From Antedon bifida (Eukaryota; Echinodermata; Crinoidea; Comatulida; Antedonidae), in the NCBI GenBank assembly GCA_963402885.1, contig OY727103.1, positions 8,966,501-9,030,500 of the forward strand: a stretch of DNA of 64,000 bases, in the 5' to 3' direction. The first letter of the stretch is position 1, and the number at the start of each line of letters is the position of its first letter. A program made the translations under genes and the position numbers. Below the pieces are notes generated by a model that saw only the letters and a list, made by a program, of their open reading frames with translations, had not been told where the DNA came from and ran no database searches. Of this stretch, positions 44,634 to 57,400 are shown in pieces.

Positions 44634-46060
44634 TCAACAAGGCACCTGAAAATCAGGGTAAATATGAAAGAAGCCCAACATTAAAGTTCCACGCAATAGG
44701 CCTATTGTTTGACGTTTAGTGCGGCATACACTTCAAACTTTAAATGTAAGCGTCGTCCTCAATAAACATAATTTTGTCGTCCTAAAATTGGCCTAAACAT
44801 AACTGTTATTTATGTCACTGGAAGGCAGCGCAAAAAGTCGAGACAAAAAGAAAGCACACAACTCCAAACTGGATGGCATATGTCATAATATTGAATGACG
44901 GAAACAATATGAATAAAACAAATTGGGCAGCCTCATCATAATATTTACATTACAAATCAAGACACAGTACTTGTATTACAAACTAAATTGAGATGCCCAA
45001 AAATCATATAATTAGATAATCGTATAACATAGACCTAATAAAAGAAAAACATATAATATCAAAGGTATGTTAAATGAAAAATACACATTTAGCAAAAGTA
45101 TATTACAAGCTTTTGCACTACAAAGCAAAAGCTATATATCTGGAAATTAAAAGATAACAAACATTGTAAATATTGTGGCATCACTGAAGGCGAAGTACAC
45201 ATGTTCTTCAAATGTAAACAGATTAAAAATGTTTGGAAAAAAGTAGGAAATATTCTTAAATCTGAATGATAACTATATGTTATATTGTACACCGTTTCTA
45301 ATTTGTACTTATTTCCTTTCAAAGAAAATACAAAACTGTATTTTTCTGCAGTTAAAGTGCCAAATGTTTCTTAGTTGCTGCTAAATCACGAATAGGCTAC
45401 TCGCGCATTAAATCACAGCACTGAAGAAAATGGAACATTTTCACCTGCATACCTGTATCAGTAAAATGAAAAAACATAGCCAGTAATTTATTGTCTTCCA
45501 TATTTACATAATTTGTTCTATACAAAATAATATTGTAGGCATACATGCACTGTACAGTTAAAAACATACAAATTAAATTTAAGATTTAAAATACAAAAAC
45601 ACAGTATAATATTGATGAAAACGTTAAAATATTTAACATAATAAAAGTTAGGAACATAAGATCACTAGAGCAACGATTATATTTTATTAAAAAAAACATC
45701 CGAAGTCGTAAAATTACCGATAGTCAATGTAACCCTTTGAACTTTAACCGTTTACGGTTGTTTAATTTGATGCTGGTAAGTCTTGCAGCAGCATTTATAA
45801 TTAATCTGTTAAGTAGCTTGTTCGGTAGGCCTTACAGTAGGGCTTGAACTATAATATAGTTTGTTCGTTTGTTGTTCATTATGTATTTTCAACACATTCG
45901 ACAAAATATATAGACATTTTTTAATTACAAAAATACAAAGCATTGAACACCCGGGCATACACACATCCTTAAAACATAGTGGTTATGATGGTACACTCCA
46001 TGTTCAAACTATAATAACAAATCGTAACTCTTTTAAAGGAGTTAAAGTATAGTAAACTAA
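44634..46060. other. Intergenic, with a Tx1 3' fragment
   Basis: At 45060-45270 (plus strand) a short stretch encodes DNKHCKYCGITEGEVHMFFKC and NVWKKVGNIL, matching the terminal zinc-finger region of the Tx1 ORF2 (CNNCDAFDDEKHMFFECP). The rest is AT-rich. Part of 45300-46060 may be the 5' region of the LINE at 46061; a frame at about 45900-46052 ends GYDGTLHVQTIITNRN and could be ORF1-related, which I cannot confirm. Confidence 0.55.
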
Positions 46061-46231
46061 ATGACGTCTACTAAATTTGACAAAGAGGTAGCAGAACAGC
46101 AGAAAGAAAACGAAACAAAATCAAGCAAAGATGACACCATAAACGAATCAAATAAAGTAGATACAGACACTGAAAGTCCTGTAGAGAAAAGAAAAAAAAA
46201 GAGACGACGAATGAGAAGCAAGTCAACTTAG
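46061..46231 (+). CDS. Short basic ORF before Tx1 ORF2, possible ORF1 remnant
   Basis: 56 residues, starting MTSTKFDKEV, acidic and Lys-rich, ending in a strongly basic KRKKKRRRMRSKST tail before TAG, 81 bp upstream of ORF2. A basic C-terminus just before ORF2 would suit the end of a nucleic-acid-binding LINE ORF1, but no RRM or zinc knuckle is present, so ORF1 is either truncated or encoded differently. Confidence 0.45.
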   Translation: MTSTKFDKEVAEQQKENETKSSKDDTINESNKVDTDTESPVEKRKKKRRRMRSKST

Positions 46232-46312
46232 ATACGATAAGTACTTGTTGCTTAAATACATCAGTAACACCCTATCGTAAATTATTAGCTGATAAGTAAC
46301 GCTACCTTATTC

Positions 46313-49300
46313 ATGTCTTCCATACATTGTATTTCACTAAATGTGAGAGGTTTAAGAAATAAGAATAAGCGAAGCAATATTATAAATTGGTGCAATGTCC
46401 AGAAAGCCAATGTGGTTCTACTCCAAGAAACACATTTCACATCTGGCGCTATTATTAACCATTTTAATAAAGTATGGGGTGGTGCATGTTACCACAGTTG
46501 TGGAACATCAAACAGTGCAGGTGTTTCAATTTTAATTAAAGATGAATGTGGCTTTCATGACATAGTTGAATATATAGACAAAAATGGAAGGTTTGTAATT
46601 GTAAAAGTAAACTTGAATAGCAAGTCATTGGTTTTCGTTAATGTTTATGCTCCGAATAACAGTAAAATCAGAAGTGCTTTCTTTAGAGAGTTAGACAAAA
46701 CATTAATGAAATACGTTGATTTGGATAATGACAAAATTATTATGGGTGGAGATTTTAACTGTATTTTAGACTATAAACTTGATCAAAAAAATAGCGCTGA
46801 CAGAAGCGATAAATCTGTTTATACATTAAAACACTTCATAAAAAAATTGAAGTTAAAAGATGCATGGAGAAATAAAAATCCAAATAAAATTCAATTTACA
46901 TGGCGAAGAAAATGCCACCAAGTATATAGACGACTTGATTTCTGGCTAATCTCAAACAATATTTTTGATCATGATGGAATAAAATCTTGTGACATAAGAC
47001 CTGCAATATTTACAGACCATCAGGCAATCTCAATTAAGATTGAGTTTATTGATTTAAGAAAAGGCCCTAGCTATTGGAAAATGAACAATGAACTATTACA
47101 GAATATTGAATATCGAAATTCTATTCGAAAAATAATTTTAAAAACACAAATAAATGAAAATAATCTTGACCCTGAAATATTATGGGAATTAATCAAAATC
47201 AGAGTTAAGAATATATCAATTCTATATGGAAAGAAAATAAATAAAAATAAAAATAAACAAAAAGAGAAACTACAAAAAGAAATAAAGCAATTAAATGATG
47301 CATTATTATATAGTTGCTCCAAAGAAACCATAGAAACAAACATTGAAACAAAAACTAAAGAGTTAGAAAACATTTATGATAATGAAACAAAAGGTGCATA
47401 CGTACGTTCAAGGGTAAAGTGGATAGAAGAAGGTGAACGTAGCACAAAATACTTTTTAAATTTAGAAAAAAGAAATGGTAATAAAAAGGTTATAAAAAGT
47501 CTTAAAAAATTGAACGGCGAAATTATAACAAGCTCAAAAGATATTCTTCGAGAAGAGGTTAGGTTTTATAAACAGCTTTATGCAAAGAAAGAAATTCCTC
47601 TTAATGAAATAGAATCATATCTTAACAAAACAGATATACCATGTTTAACAGAAAAAGAAAAGAGTTTATGTGAGGGTATTGTTACCTTATATGAATGTGA
47701 AATGGCAATACAAAGTATGAAATCAAATAAAGCACCAGGGTGCGATGGTTTGACAGTAGAATTTTATAAATGTTTTTGGGAAGAAATTAAAGAAAGCGTC
47801 TGTAGTGCTTTAAATTACTGTTATTGTAAAAAAGAAATGAGCACTACTCAAAAACGGGGTGTCATTAAACTATTGTACAAAAAAGGTGACAAAGAATTGT
47901 TAGACAACTGGCGTCCTATTACATTGCTTAACACAGACTATAAAATTCTGACTCACATACTATGTTCAAGACTTCAAAACGTAATTAAGACGCTAGTTAA
48001 TGAGGACCAAAAAGGCTATATTAAGGGTCCATTCTCTGGCGAGAATATTCGAATGATTAATGACATTCTTCATTACACTGAAGAAACAGAAACAGAAGGT
48101 GCTATAATATCACTTGATTTTAAAAAAGCTTTCGATTCTGTTAGCAGGGAGTTTATGTTCTGTGTATTAAGAAAATGTAATTTTGGCGAATCTTTTAGTA
48201 AATGGGTAAAAACATTATATAGTAACACAGAGTGTATAATTATAAATAATGGATGGACATCGAATAATTTTAAAATGGAAGGTGGAATAAGACAAGGTTG
48301 TCCGTTGTCAGCTTTGCTATTTATCCTTACAACAGAAGTAATGGCTTGTAATATAAGGAATGATTTAATCTATAAAGGAATACCAGTTCCTAAAAAAGAT
48401 TGTGACTTTGAAGAGGTGCGTATTGCGCAGCTTGCTGACGATACGGTGTTGTTTGTCGGAAATGACAAAAGTATAAGTAGGAGTGTAAAAATTGTAAAAG
48501 AATTTTGTAAAGTGTCTGGTATGTGTTTAAATGAGCATAAAACCAACGCTATGTGGATAGGTAAAAATAGAAATAGAATTGAGAAGCCTGGTAAGCTGAA
48601 TTGGGTAGATAAACCAATTAAGATATTAGGGATCTATATTGGATACAATACCAGATTGTGCAAAGAGTTAAACTGGGATTCTAAAATGATAATCTTTGAA
48701 AGATTACTTAATACTTGGAAAATGAGAGATCTAACATATTATGGTAAGGTGACAATTCTAAAAAGTCTCGCATTGTCAAAATTGATATACAATGCTTCAA
48801 TTATAGATGTACCTAACCATGTTATCGCGAAAGTAAATAAATTGTCATATGAATTCTTGTGGAATGGAACAAAAGAAAAAATAAAAAGAAAAACATTAAT
48901 TGGAAAACCGTTAGAAGGAGGCATTGGAATGCCTGATTTCTCACTACAAGTAAAATCACTTAAAATTAAATGGGCGAGAAATCTCCTATCGAGAAAACAT
49001 GTAAGGTGGAAATTGTTGCCTTTGCATTACATCAATAGAATAGGTAATAAGAATATTTTATTCAGTATGTCATGCATAAATCTCACTAATCAGAAGATCT
49101 TTCAAGGTATACCATTATTTTATTTAAAAGTTATTGAGAGCTGCGTCGATTTTAACAAGGTTGACGTTGAAACTATCAGTAATTATGAACAGATTGTTGA
49201 ACAATATTTATGGGGAAACAAGAATATTAAAATAAATAACAAGGCTTTATTTTATAAAAATTGGGTTTCATCAGGGATTACAAAAGTGAAACACGTTGTT

Positions 49301-50017
49301 TCCTTTAATCGTTTATTAAACCCAAGAGAAATAAAGAATAATTTGGGTATAAAAAGAAATTGGATTAGTGAATACACTACACTTGTTGAGGCAATTCCAA
49401 AAATGTGGATAAATGTAATTAAGAAAAACAATAAACAGGTAAATAATATGGTTACAAAATGTGACGTAATCGATACAATTTTAGGAACGACCACAAAAGA
49501 TGCATATTTATACTTTGTCGACAGCATTTTTATTCCTCCTCAATGTATATGTAAATGGGAGAATGTCTTTAAAATTACAATAAAATGGCCAGAAGTTTGG
49601 AAACAAAAAGTATTAAATGAAAAAAACAAAAAATATGCACAATTTAATTATAAATTGTTGAATCGAACTATTCCTACCAATAATCGATTATATATGTGGA
49701 ATATTAAGAGTACTAGTAAATGCAATAATTGTGATGCCTTTGACGATGAAAAACACATGTTCTTTGAATGTCCAGGTAACAAGAATTTATGGAGAAATAT
49801 AGATAAAATTTTTAAAAATATTGATGGTAGTAAAAGCTCTTTTAAAGAGCTCATTCTTGGCAGTGGAAATTGTACAAAAAAACAATTATATACCATCGCT
49901 ACCTATTCTATTTATAAAATAAAAATATATAATGAATTAAAAAAACCGTTTTGTCAAAATCCATGGGTGGTCTTTAAATCTAATGTAGTTGATATGACTG
50001 CCGTAGGTTTGATTTAA
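46313..50017 (+). CDS. Tx1-clade (L1 group) LINE ORF2, intact
   Basis: 1,234 residues with no stop or frameshift. Residues 1-240 are an apurinic-type endonuclease: SLNVRGLRN, LLQETHF (catalytic Glu), GGDFNCIL (about 145) and TDHQAISIK. Residues about 480-780 are the reverse transcriptase: NWRPITLLNTDYKILTHIL, LDFKKAFDSV (first Asp), GIRQGCPLSALLF and LADDTVLF (about 707). The C-terminus carries a Cys/His finger, CNNCDAFDDEKHMFFEC (about 1137), of the kind found in L1-group ORF2 proteins. The block pattern fits Tx1-like rather than classical L1 elements. The protein nicks target DNA and primes reverse transcription there. It lies between the fold-back element and the end of Roco copy 2, in the opposite orientation to the host gene. 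Confidence 0.93.
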   Translation: MSSIHCISLNVRGLRNKNKRSNIINWCNVQKANVVLLQETHFTSGAIINHFNKVWGGACYHSCGTSNSAGVSILIKDECGFHDIVEYIDKNGRFVIVKVNLNSKSLVFVNVYAPNNSKIRSAFFRELDKTLMKYVDLDNDKIIMGGDFNCILDYKLDQKNSADRSDKSVYTLKHFIKKLKLKDAWRNKNPNKIQFTWRRKCHQVYRRLDFWLISNNIFDHDGIKSCDIRPAIFTDHQAISIKIEFIDLRKGPSYWKMNNELLQNIEYRNSIRKIILKTQINENNLDPEILWELIKIRVKNISILYGKKINKNKNKQKEKLQKEIKQLNDALLYSCSKETIETNIETKTKELENIYDNETKGAYVRSRVKWIEEGERSTKYFLNLEKRNGNKKVIKSLKKLNGEIITSSKDILREEVRFYKQLYAKKEIPLNEIESYLNKTDIPCLTEKEKSLCEGIVTLYECEMAIQSMKSNKAPGCDGLTVEFYKCFWEEIKESVCSALNYCYCKKEMSTTQKRGVIKLLYKKGDKELLDNWRPITLLNTDYKILTHILCSRLQNVIKTLVNEDQKGYIKGPFSGENIRMINDILHYTEETETEGAIISLDFKKAFDSVSREFMFCVLRKCNFGESFSKWVKTLYSNTECIIINNGWTSNNFKMEGGIRQGCPLSALLFILTTEVMACNIRNDLIYKGIPVPKKDCDFEEVRIAQLADDTVLFVGNDKSISRSVKIVKEFCKVSGMCLNEHKTNAMWIGKNRNRIEKPGKLNWVDKPIKILGIYIGYNTRLCKELNWDSKMIIFERLLNTWKMRDLTYYGKVTILKSLALSKLIYNASIIDVPNHVIAKVNKLSYEFLWNGTKEKIKRKTLIGKPLEGGIGMPDFSLQVKSLKIKWARNLLSRKHVRWKLLPLHYINRIGNKNILFSMSCINLTNQKIFQGIPLFYLKVIESCVDFNKVDVETISNYEQIVEQYLWGNKNIKINNKALFYKNWVSSGITKVKHVVSFNRLLNPREIKNNLGIKRNWISEYTTLVEAIPKMWINVIKKNNKQVNNMVTKCDVIDTILGTTTKDAYLYFVDSIFIPPQCICKWENVFKITIKWPEVWKQKVLNEKNKKYAQFNYKLLNRTIPTNNRLYMWNIKSTSKCNNCDAFDDEKHMFFECPGNKNLWRNIDKIFKNIDGSKSSFKELILGSGNCTKKQLYTIATYSIYKIKIYNELKKPFCQNPWVVFKSNVVDMTAVGLI

Positions 50018-50969
50018 ATGTGTTTTATTATATCTATTTTACCATACAATGTAGTTATATATATTATAAGTTATATATGATATTGCATGAATTAATTATA
50101 AATATATTCATTTTATGTTACACAACAAAAGTGAAAAAAAAATCTGCAATGCAAATAGTGCTAGTTTTTTTTTAAACAAACAAATGAAAATGTGTAAACT
50201 ATTTTAAAACGGGATAGATGATAATGATGATCCTGTCAAGTCTATAGCAAAATAATAAGAAAATTAATGAAAAAGGGAGTAATATACAGAATTCATATAT
50301 GTAAATATGTTACTTATGAAATGTAACGACATTTACAAGTTAAATAATACGATTTTATGTAACATGAGATAATATGAATGTGAATAAAAGTGGTGTTTGC
50401 GCCACAAAAGAGAAAAAAAAAGAGGTAGCCTATAGGCATAGTATGGTAATTAAACGTGACGTGTGGACCATTTTTTTACGACTAATAACCTCCGGATCTT
50501 TCCAGTTTGCTGAAATGCATGAATGTTGATTTGTGAAGAGTTTTGTATTTGTACTGAATGGATACCAGCACTGTAAAGCATAACACCAAAGACACAGACG
50601 GATGTCGCGGGTTAAACTGTGGAGTTACCAATGTCCCATTGCCACTTTTAAGACAATAATGTACCAACTGTATTAAAGTTTAGTATTATAAAATCAATTT
50701 ATAATATCATACCGACATTTAAAATCTATAAAGCTACTAAATTATACTATACTACTGAATATTAATAATACAACTGTATTACGGTATTGCATAAGTATAT
50801 GACACTTTCGCATTGCATAAAAAAAATAATGCACAAGTAACACACATATTAAGACCAACAGTGCAAAAGGAAATATATGTACTGTAAATTCGTTTGTATA
50901 ATAATGCATAGTTATATTGATTGCAGTAGTGGTGAAATATAGACCACCGCAAGTCAGCATAATTTCCTT
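50018..50969. other. 3' side of Tx1 LINE and 3' flank of Roco copy 2
   Basis: About 400 bp of AT-rich DNA after ORF2 up to an A-rich run near 50410, where the LINE probably ends. The rest would be the 3' untranslated region of the minus-strand host gene. No certain polyadenylation signal was assigned. Confidence 0.45.
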
Positions 50970-51472
50970 TCATCTTTTCAACACGTCCTTCTCAACCGAT
51001 TCAAGTTTATCTTCACTCAGTAACCCGCGTGATTCCAAATCCAAAATCAAACTCCACCTGTCTTCATACTTCTTAAGAACAGGGAAGTTGTAACGTCCAT
51101 CAAGAGTTTTCATATCTGAGTCACTGAGACTTTTTCCCAGATTAAACAGATTTATGGTATGTTGTGAAAATGACAATGTAGATTGGGTCTCAAAACCTTG
51201 AAAAAAGGGAAGCTTATTTTTAACCATGTCCTCAAAGCCATTTTGTTTAGTTATCTGTATTGTGTCATACAGCACAGACAGATTTTGTCGACTCAACAGC
51301 CCAGAATCAGTTAACAGTGCTAACAGGTCGAATGTACTGGTAACTCTATTCATCGCATCAAAGTCGCCTAGCATTTCTTTGAACAGAATTTTCAGTCTGT
51401 TAAGGAGTTCACGTTCATCATACCATTGTGCAAACTCTGTAATTAACTGTTTAAACTCATCGTCCAAAAGAT
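50970..51472 (-). other. Last exon of copy 2: DED-like tandem domain
   Basis: 503 bp, phase 1 in, TGA stop at 50970-50972. The first half has the six-helix DED pattern: ELLNRLKILFKEML, DLLALLTDSGLLSRQNLSVL, DTIQITKQNGFEDMVKNKLP. The second half repeats it: LFNLGKSLSDSDMKTL, WSLILDLESRGLLSEDKLES. The GLLS motif in both halves is typical of DED helix 4-5. A death domain or CARD is a less likely reading. Such a tandem would recruit FADD or caspase-8-type partners, if it is a true DED. Confidence 0.65.
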
Positions 51473-54400
51473 CTACATAGTTAAGTAAAAAAAAAATTAC
51501 AATATTATGTAATCAATACAGTGGAATGGTTAACATGAATATAATCACTGTTGTCACTTGCTTTAAGATTATGATTATATCACTAAGTAATTAAACACCA
51601 CGTTGTATAGCATACTGTACACTTTATAGTAAACATTATATTATTTTGCATACATTTATAGGACTCTAACTTTATGAGTAACAGTATCATGGTAATTAAC
51701 AATTATTTGTCATTATCGTGTTATTCATTATCATGACCATAGGTATTGCATTGTAATCTTTATTTAGGTCTACTAGTAAGTTACCTTCACCTGGATGAAA
51801 TCGGTGACTCGATGATGCGCCTTCAATTTCGTCACTATTGCCTAAAAAGTAACAAAATGATATGTTAATTTATATGAATTTATTAAACATGGCACAGAAT
51901 GTTATCAATTGTTATATGTAAACAAAACACTCATATTTACAGTTATATGTTCTGTCCATAGGCATAATATCCACTTAATCTAAAAAGTTACCACAAATGT
52001 AACATACCTGGATAAGAACTTGATGCTCCAACAACATCTGCAACAAATACAATTCATATTGTCAAAAATCAATATTACAAAAACAATACATATTATAAAT
52101 CATAAAATCAATGCAAAGGAAAAAAATATGAAAAAAAAACCCTTAACATAATAACTCAATTCGTAAAACATATTCTTTTTTCTAAAATAAGTTTTAAAAC
52201 ATGTAGAGCCCCGTTAATAAAACAATATTTATGTTTATAAGGTGAGAGTGTGTAGGGCCGCAACGCAACTCGTAAAATAAACACGCGCAAAACGTAAAAA
52301 TTAACACAAAAAAGTCTTAAAAATTAACGCTTTTTTAAAACGAAATATGCTTTAAAACGTATAGAGCCCCAATAGTAAAATTAACTCAAACGTAAACATG
52401 AAAAAAACACTTAGAAAATGATATTATGAAACATATGATCACTACAAACAGCTAGATTGTAGGTCTGTTGTAATTACTAGCAGACAAAGCCAACTACTAT
52501 GCTTTGGGTAGTATTGTTATCTTAGTTATTGAATTGTAGAAAAAAATAGGTTATGTTATTATAAATTTAAACAAACAATCTTTAATTAGAAATGTAAAAC
52601 ACTAATGTGAAAAAAAATGTGATTGTTAACAAAATGCATACTGGAACAAAAAAGAAAGAGATTGAAATAAATAACATATTGGATTACAGACTATAAAGGT
52701 GTGTTATTAAAAGACTATTTAAAACTTCTGCTAGTCATAAATAGTACTATTATAGTTACATGCATGTCCTGGAGATGGCGTAATTGTTCACATCCCCACC
52801 CACCCCATTATCTTTTAATGGACGATGCACAGAATTGGTTTGCATGAAGTTGATAAATAATTAAAAATCACTGTTCGGTTGAAAAAATTTGCATTGTCAT
52901 CGTCATCATCATCATCATCATCATGACAATAACTATATCATTATCTTTATCTACTGGTAATTTACCTTCACTTGGATGCCTTTTGCGACACAGTGGTGCA
53001 CCTTCGCTTTCGTCACAATTGCCTAAAATTGATCAAGTGCGATGTTACTTTCAACATTATTGTAATTATCTAAACGTGTTCTATATTTGCACGCAATTAT
53101 TTATACGTATCACAAAATGCTTCATTACAGTTCCCTGTTATGTTCTGTTGATGTTTGAAAGTGAGTTCTTATTGAAGAAAGTTGTACATTTTAATTAATA
53201 ATCACTTTATCTAAACCAATACCATAATGAATAACATACCTGAAGTTGAACTGAATGCTGCAACAACACCTGCAACAAATAAAAAATACAATAACCATTT
53301 CCAGAAATTGCAGATTATTTGTGTTACATTATAATGATTAGGCATATACTGATCTGAAACCACAATTTTAGGTATTCTTAGTTACCTGCTAAATAATACT
53401 GCTAAATAATAATTATACTCAGTGTCTTATCAGAAGAACAAAGACATATGTGAAGGAATTCTAAACACTGATGAATGTAAGAACACGTTATTTTAAATGA
53501 AATCTAATAAGGCAGTGATGATTTATGAAACGTTTTGGAATTCCATTGACACCCTATGTAATGCTTTTAATTTTTATTTAAATGTCAATTATCAGTTTTC
53601 GCAACAACAAAGGAACAACAGAGGAATAATCTCTTGATTGTGCAAATATGGTAAAACAAGCTTTCAAAAGCAGGAGACCGATAATGCTATTGCTAATAAA
53701 TTAGAATTAATAGTTGGTGACGTAATAGATACTGATCAGAAATGTTATATTAAAGGAAGCTTCGCTGGTGAAAACAAGACTTGTTGAAATTTTACTAGAA
53801 TACATAGATAGTTTTAATAAATAAATTGACATTTGGTTTAGTTCAGGAACCAATACAATGGGTTGAGACTATCGATTACAACGAATGATGGATCATTAGA
53901 AAGGATTTTGTAAGAATATTGGTATTATACAAGGAAATGGCTATAAATGTACTAAGAAGCAACTGTAGGTTAACATTGCTCATACCTTTGGCTGTAGATA
54001 AAAACAAGTAGGCCTATTGAAACTTATTTAAATTAAGTTTGCAGGTTATATATAATATAATACATTTTCAACCAAAAATGAAAATCAAAGGAATGTTTAT
54101 CTTCAAAACGTTATGTTTGTAAACCATTTGGAATACAGTTTGTTGATGACCCTGTACATTCTTTTGTATTTTTTATGGTTATGATAACAAGAAATGCCAC
54201 AAAAATAATTGGGTTGAAAAGATCGAAAAAAATGGGGAAAAAGAAATGTTAGTATTTTGGTAAAGTAGTGGAAATTTTAACTTTCGAAGCTAGTTTACAC
54301 TACTGTAGTATATTAGATGTGCCCACAAAGATAAAATGTATAGTATTATTTGTAACAGAATGAGAAAAAATAATAATAGGAATTACTGTATGTTTCAAAA

Positions 54401-57400
54401 AATTAAAAACGGGGGAATAAAATTAACATGAATTATTGTAGTAAAATGGTTTTACCCGTATCATGTCATGTTCAGAGACATGAATGGGATTTACATTTTG
54501 CGACGACCCAGGATACTTAAAAAGTAACCTATGTAATGGAAAGGTAGTAGCAGACAAGTAAAATGCAGGTGCTGTTTATTGTCTCTAGACATAATAGGCC
54601 TACTGGACGATATAGTATTCAACAGGAGCAGCTACACTATATTTAATGTCAAGAGCCAGATTGGATGGCAGAGGATTTGTTCATCTCTTGAGTTATGTTA
54701 ATCAGTGATTTTACCCAAAAATAAGCAAATTAGAAGCAATGTGTCTTTTATTTGCTTAAAAATATAAGAGGTTGATATGATGTATTGTGTGCCTTCACAA
54801 AATATTCTCAACAGTCCACACAACCTTTGTTTTGTAGAAATCGTAGAGATTTTACATATTTTATATGAGAAAATTTACCAATATTATTGTATCCTGTGTG
54901 TATAACTATTGTATAGTAATTAATGGTAATATCTGTATTGTATATTGAATTTAAATATTGATAGTACTATTATTTCAATTACCTAACAGCTTACAAATGT
55001 TTAGTGACAGATTAGCTCTCACGGACACAGTATCTGAGTGACAAAGTTGTAAGAGATATATACTCTTTTGCTAAAAGAACAAACATCTTAGTTTTTGAAA
55101 TGAAATACAGGGGAACGATACCTGTATTATTGTTAAACTCTCAATGAAATAATATAGCAGCTCTTTAAAAGATTAAAATGTAAACCGATAACGTCAATGG
55201 TATGTGATGCATAACTGAAACACTTCTGCTAGGCGCCTGTCATTAGACTCATAATTTTTCAAACGAGGTTAAGTTAATTTTGTAGTGTGTTGTTGATGTA
55301 TTTATCAATGGTAATGACGAATAAAGATGATAAAAAAGATTGAGATTTAATTAAGATGAGGTAATTAAATTGACGAAGGAACATAAACAGAAAACAAATT
55401 TACCTTTAGAAAAATATCGCTTGATATGAGCTGTATTCATAGTCGTATCTTCTCCACATGGAACTACATCATTCTTCAAACACTTTTCAAGGTCAACTAA
55501 GTGATGTTCCTTTGGATTACAAGCATCGCATACCACACGTAGCTTGTAACCACTACCTTCGTATATGGTGCATACGGTTTCTAGTTGGTCCCTCAAATAA
55601 CTTAGTACCTGAACACATGGAAGTGGTGTAAAATATTACATTTAATTTACAATTATATTACACTTTGTTTGGAAGTGTTAATATCATGCATTATAATGAT
55701 TACCTCCATGCAAACACTCGGTTGCAGTTGTCGTTTCTTTGGTTTGGTGCCACCAACTTCTGAGTTATAACTCTGTTCTGTCCTACGATATATTTGAAGC
55801 TATTAAGTAATAATAAAAAAGTAAATGTTTGTTGATGAAGCCTTTCTTTCTTTATTAAAGATGTGTAAACCTCATTTGATAATTCGGTTGGTTGATTTGT
55901 GTTATTGTAAACGTTATTTTAATAGATATGTTAAGTTGGTAGTTATAGGTGCGTAGTGCAAGATGCGCTATGCAATCATATACTATAAGTAATAAATAGA
56001 CCATAGATTCTAATTGATCTTGTATTTATGTATATGCTACAAAAATAATACCTTAATTGCGTGTGGCTTTTCATTTTGACGCTTAATGTGTACGGCACCT
56101 AAACTGACTTTGTGATCTTTAAATTCAAAATCACTACGATTCCGGAACACCTGTGAATCATGACTATCTGTACCCGTCATCAATTCAAAAAATGCAACAA
56201 CTAAAGTGTGGTACACAGCCTCAGGAAGAAAGTCTGTTGGAGTCAGGTAAATGGATACCATCTGCATGTCATCTTTTGTCACTTCTAGACTAGTATTTGT
56301 ATAAACTTTCATTCGACATGGAACCAAGAATTCACGGTTACCTTCTTGTACCTGTTATTGTAAACATTGATGTTTGCATTTAAATGATTACACATTATTG
56401 ATGAGTGCTTATAATTATTTATTTAATCAATTGATACACATAATACGTACCCCCTTCTTCTCATAAAGCAACCGAAACACCCTCATCACTTCAATGAATA
56501 TGTCGAAATGATCTCGGTTTTGAGTTTTCCATAAATAACGTAGTAACTTTTCTTCAAGAATACCTTCTTTGTCAAGTCTTTTCAATAGCGTCTTCATTTC
56601 CCTCTAAGTAAGTAAGTAAGTATACACAATAATTACTACAAATCACTTCACAATTGAATACTCCAGTTGCCAACAAACTAGAATTTACATTTTATCTGTT
56701 TTGTTTACTATGATACTATGATTACTATGATAATTATTATGATTTGTCTACTTACATCTTCAATATCTGGTGGAAATACTGTGATCACAGTTGTCAACAT
56801 CTGGATCATCGTGTGAAGATTAGTTATTACTGTGTTTCTTAATTTCTTGTCTTTATTGGAATACATAATCTTTCCAATGTCATTCATATACCTTATGGCA
56901 ACGATGATCGCTTCTTCGGCAATTCCACATTCAGTGCAAATTCGAGAAGCCTAATAAAAATGAACATTTTATTAAAACGATTTTTTACCAATATATTGAC
57001 GAATAAGTAAATATAAACATTGTGATAACAAACTACAATTGTATTCATTATAAATGTAATTAGGTCTACACTTCTAATTACTACAATGCATAGTTTCCTA
57101 TTAAATGTTATAATGCAAATAGGGGAAAAATAAAAACAAAATTAAACAATTAGTAATATTATAATAATAACCACAAGGCTTATTTAACATTAGATTATAT
57201 TGATTTAAGCATTAGTTAGTTCATTAGTTTATAGTTTTTGATACGGCTCATATTGTATCAATTTCTGTATTTGAATGTATGATGATGATTCGTTGATATT
57301 TGGTTGTCACGCGTAAGTTGGTTAAGGTAACAGCATTGTGTTTTGATGTATTATTTATATATTTTTAATTTTTTTCGCAAAAACAATGGATAGTTTATTG

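Noticed and set aside
44492-44719. Protein-coding frame with repeated HLWLFSHLW
   Set aside because: It is a direct product of the 18/23-bp tandem array and has no conserved flank or homologue.
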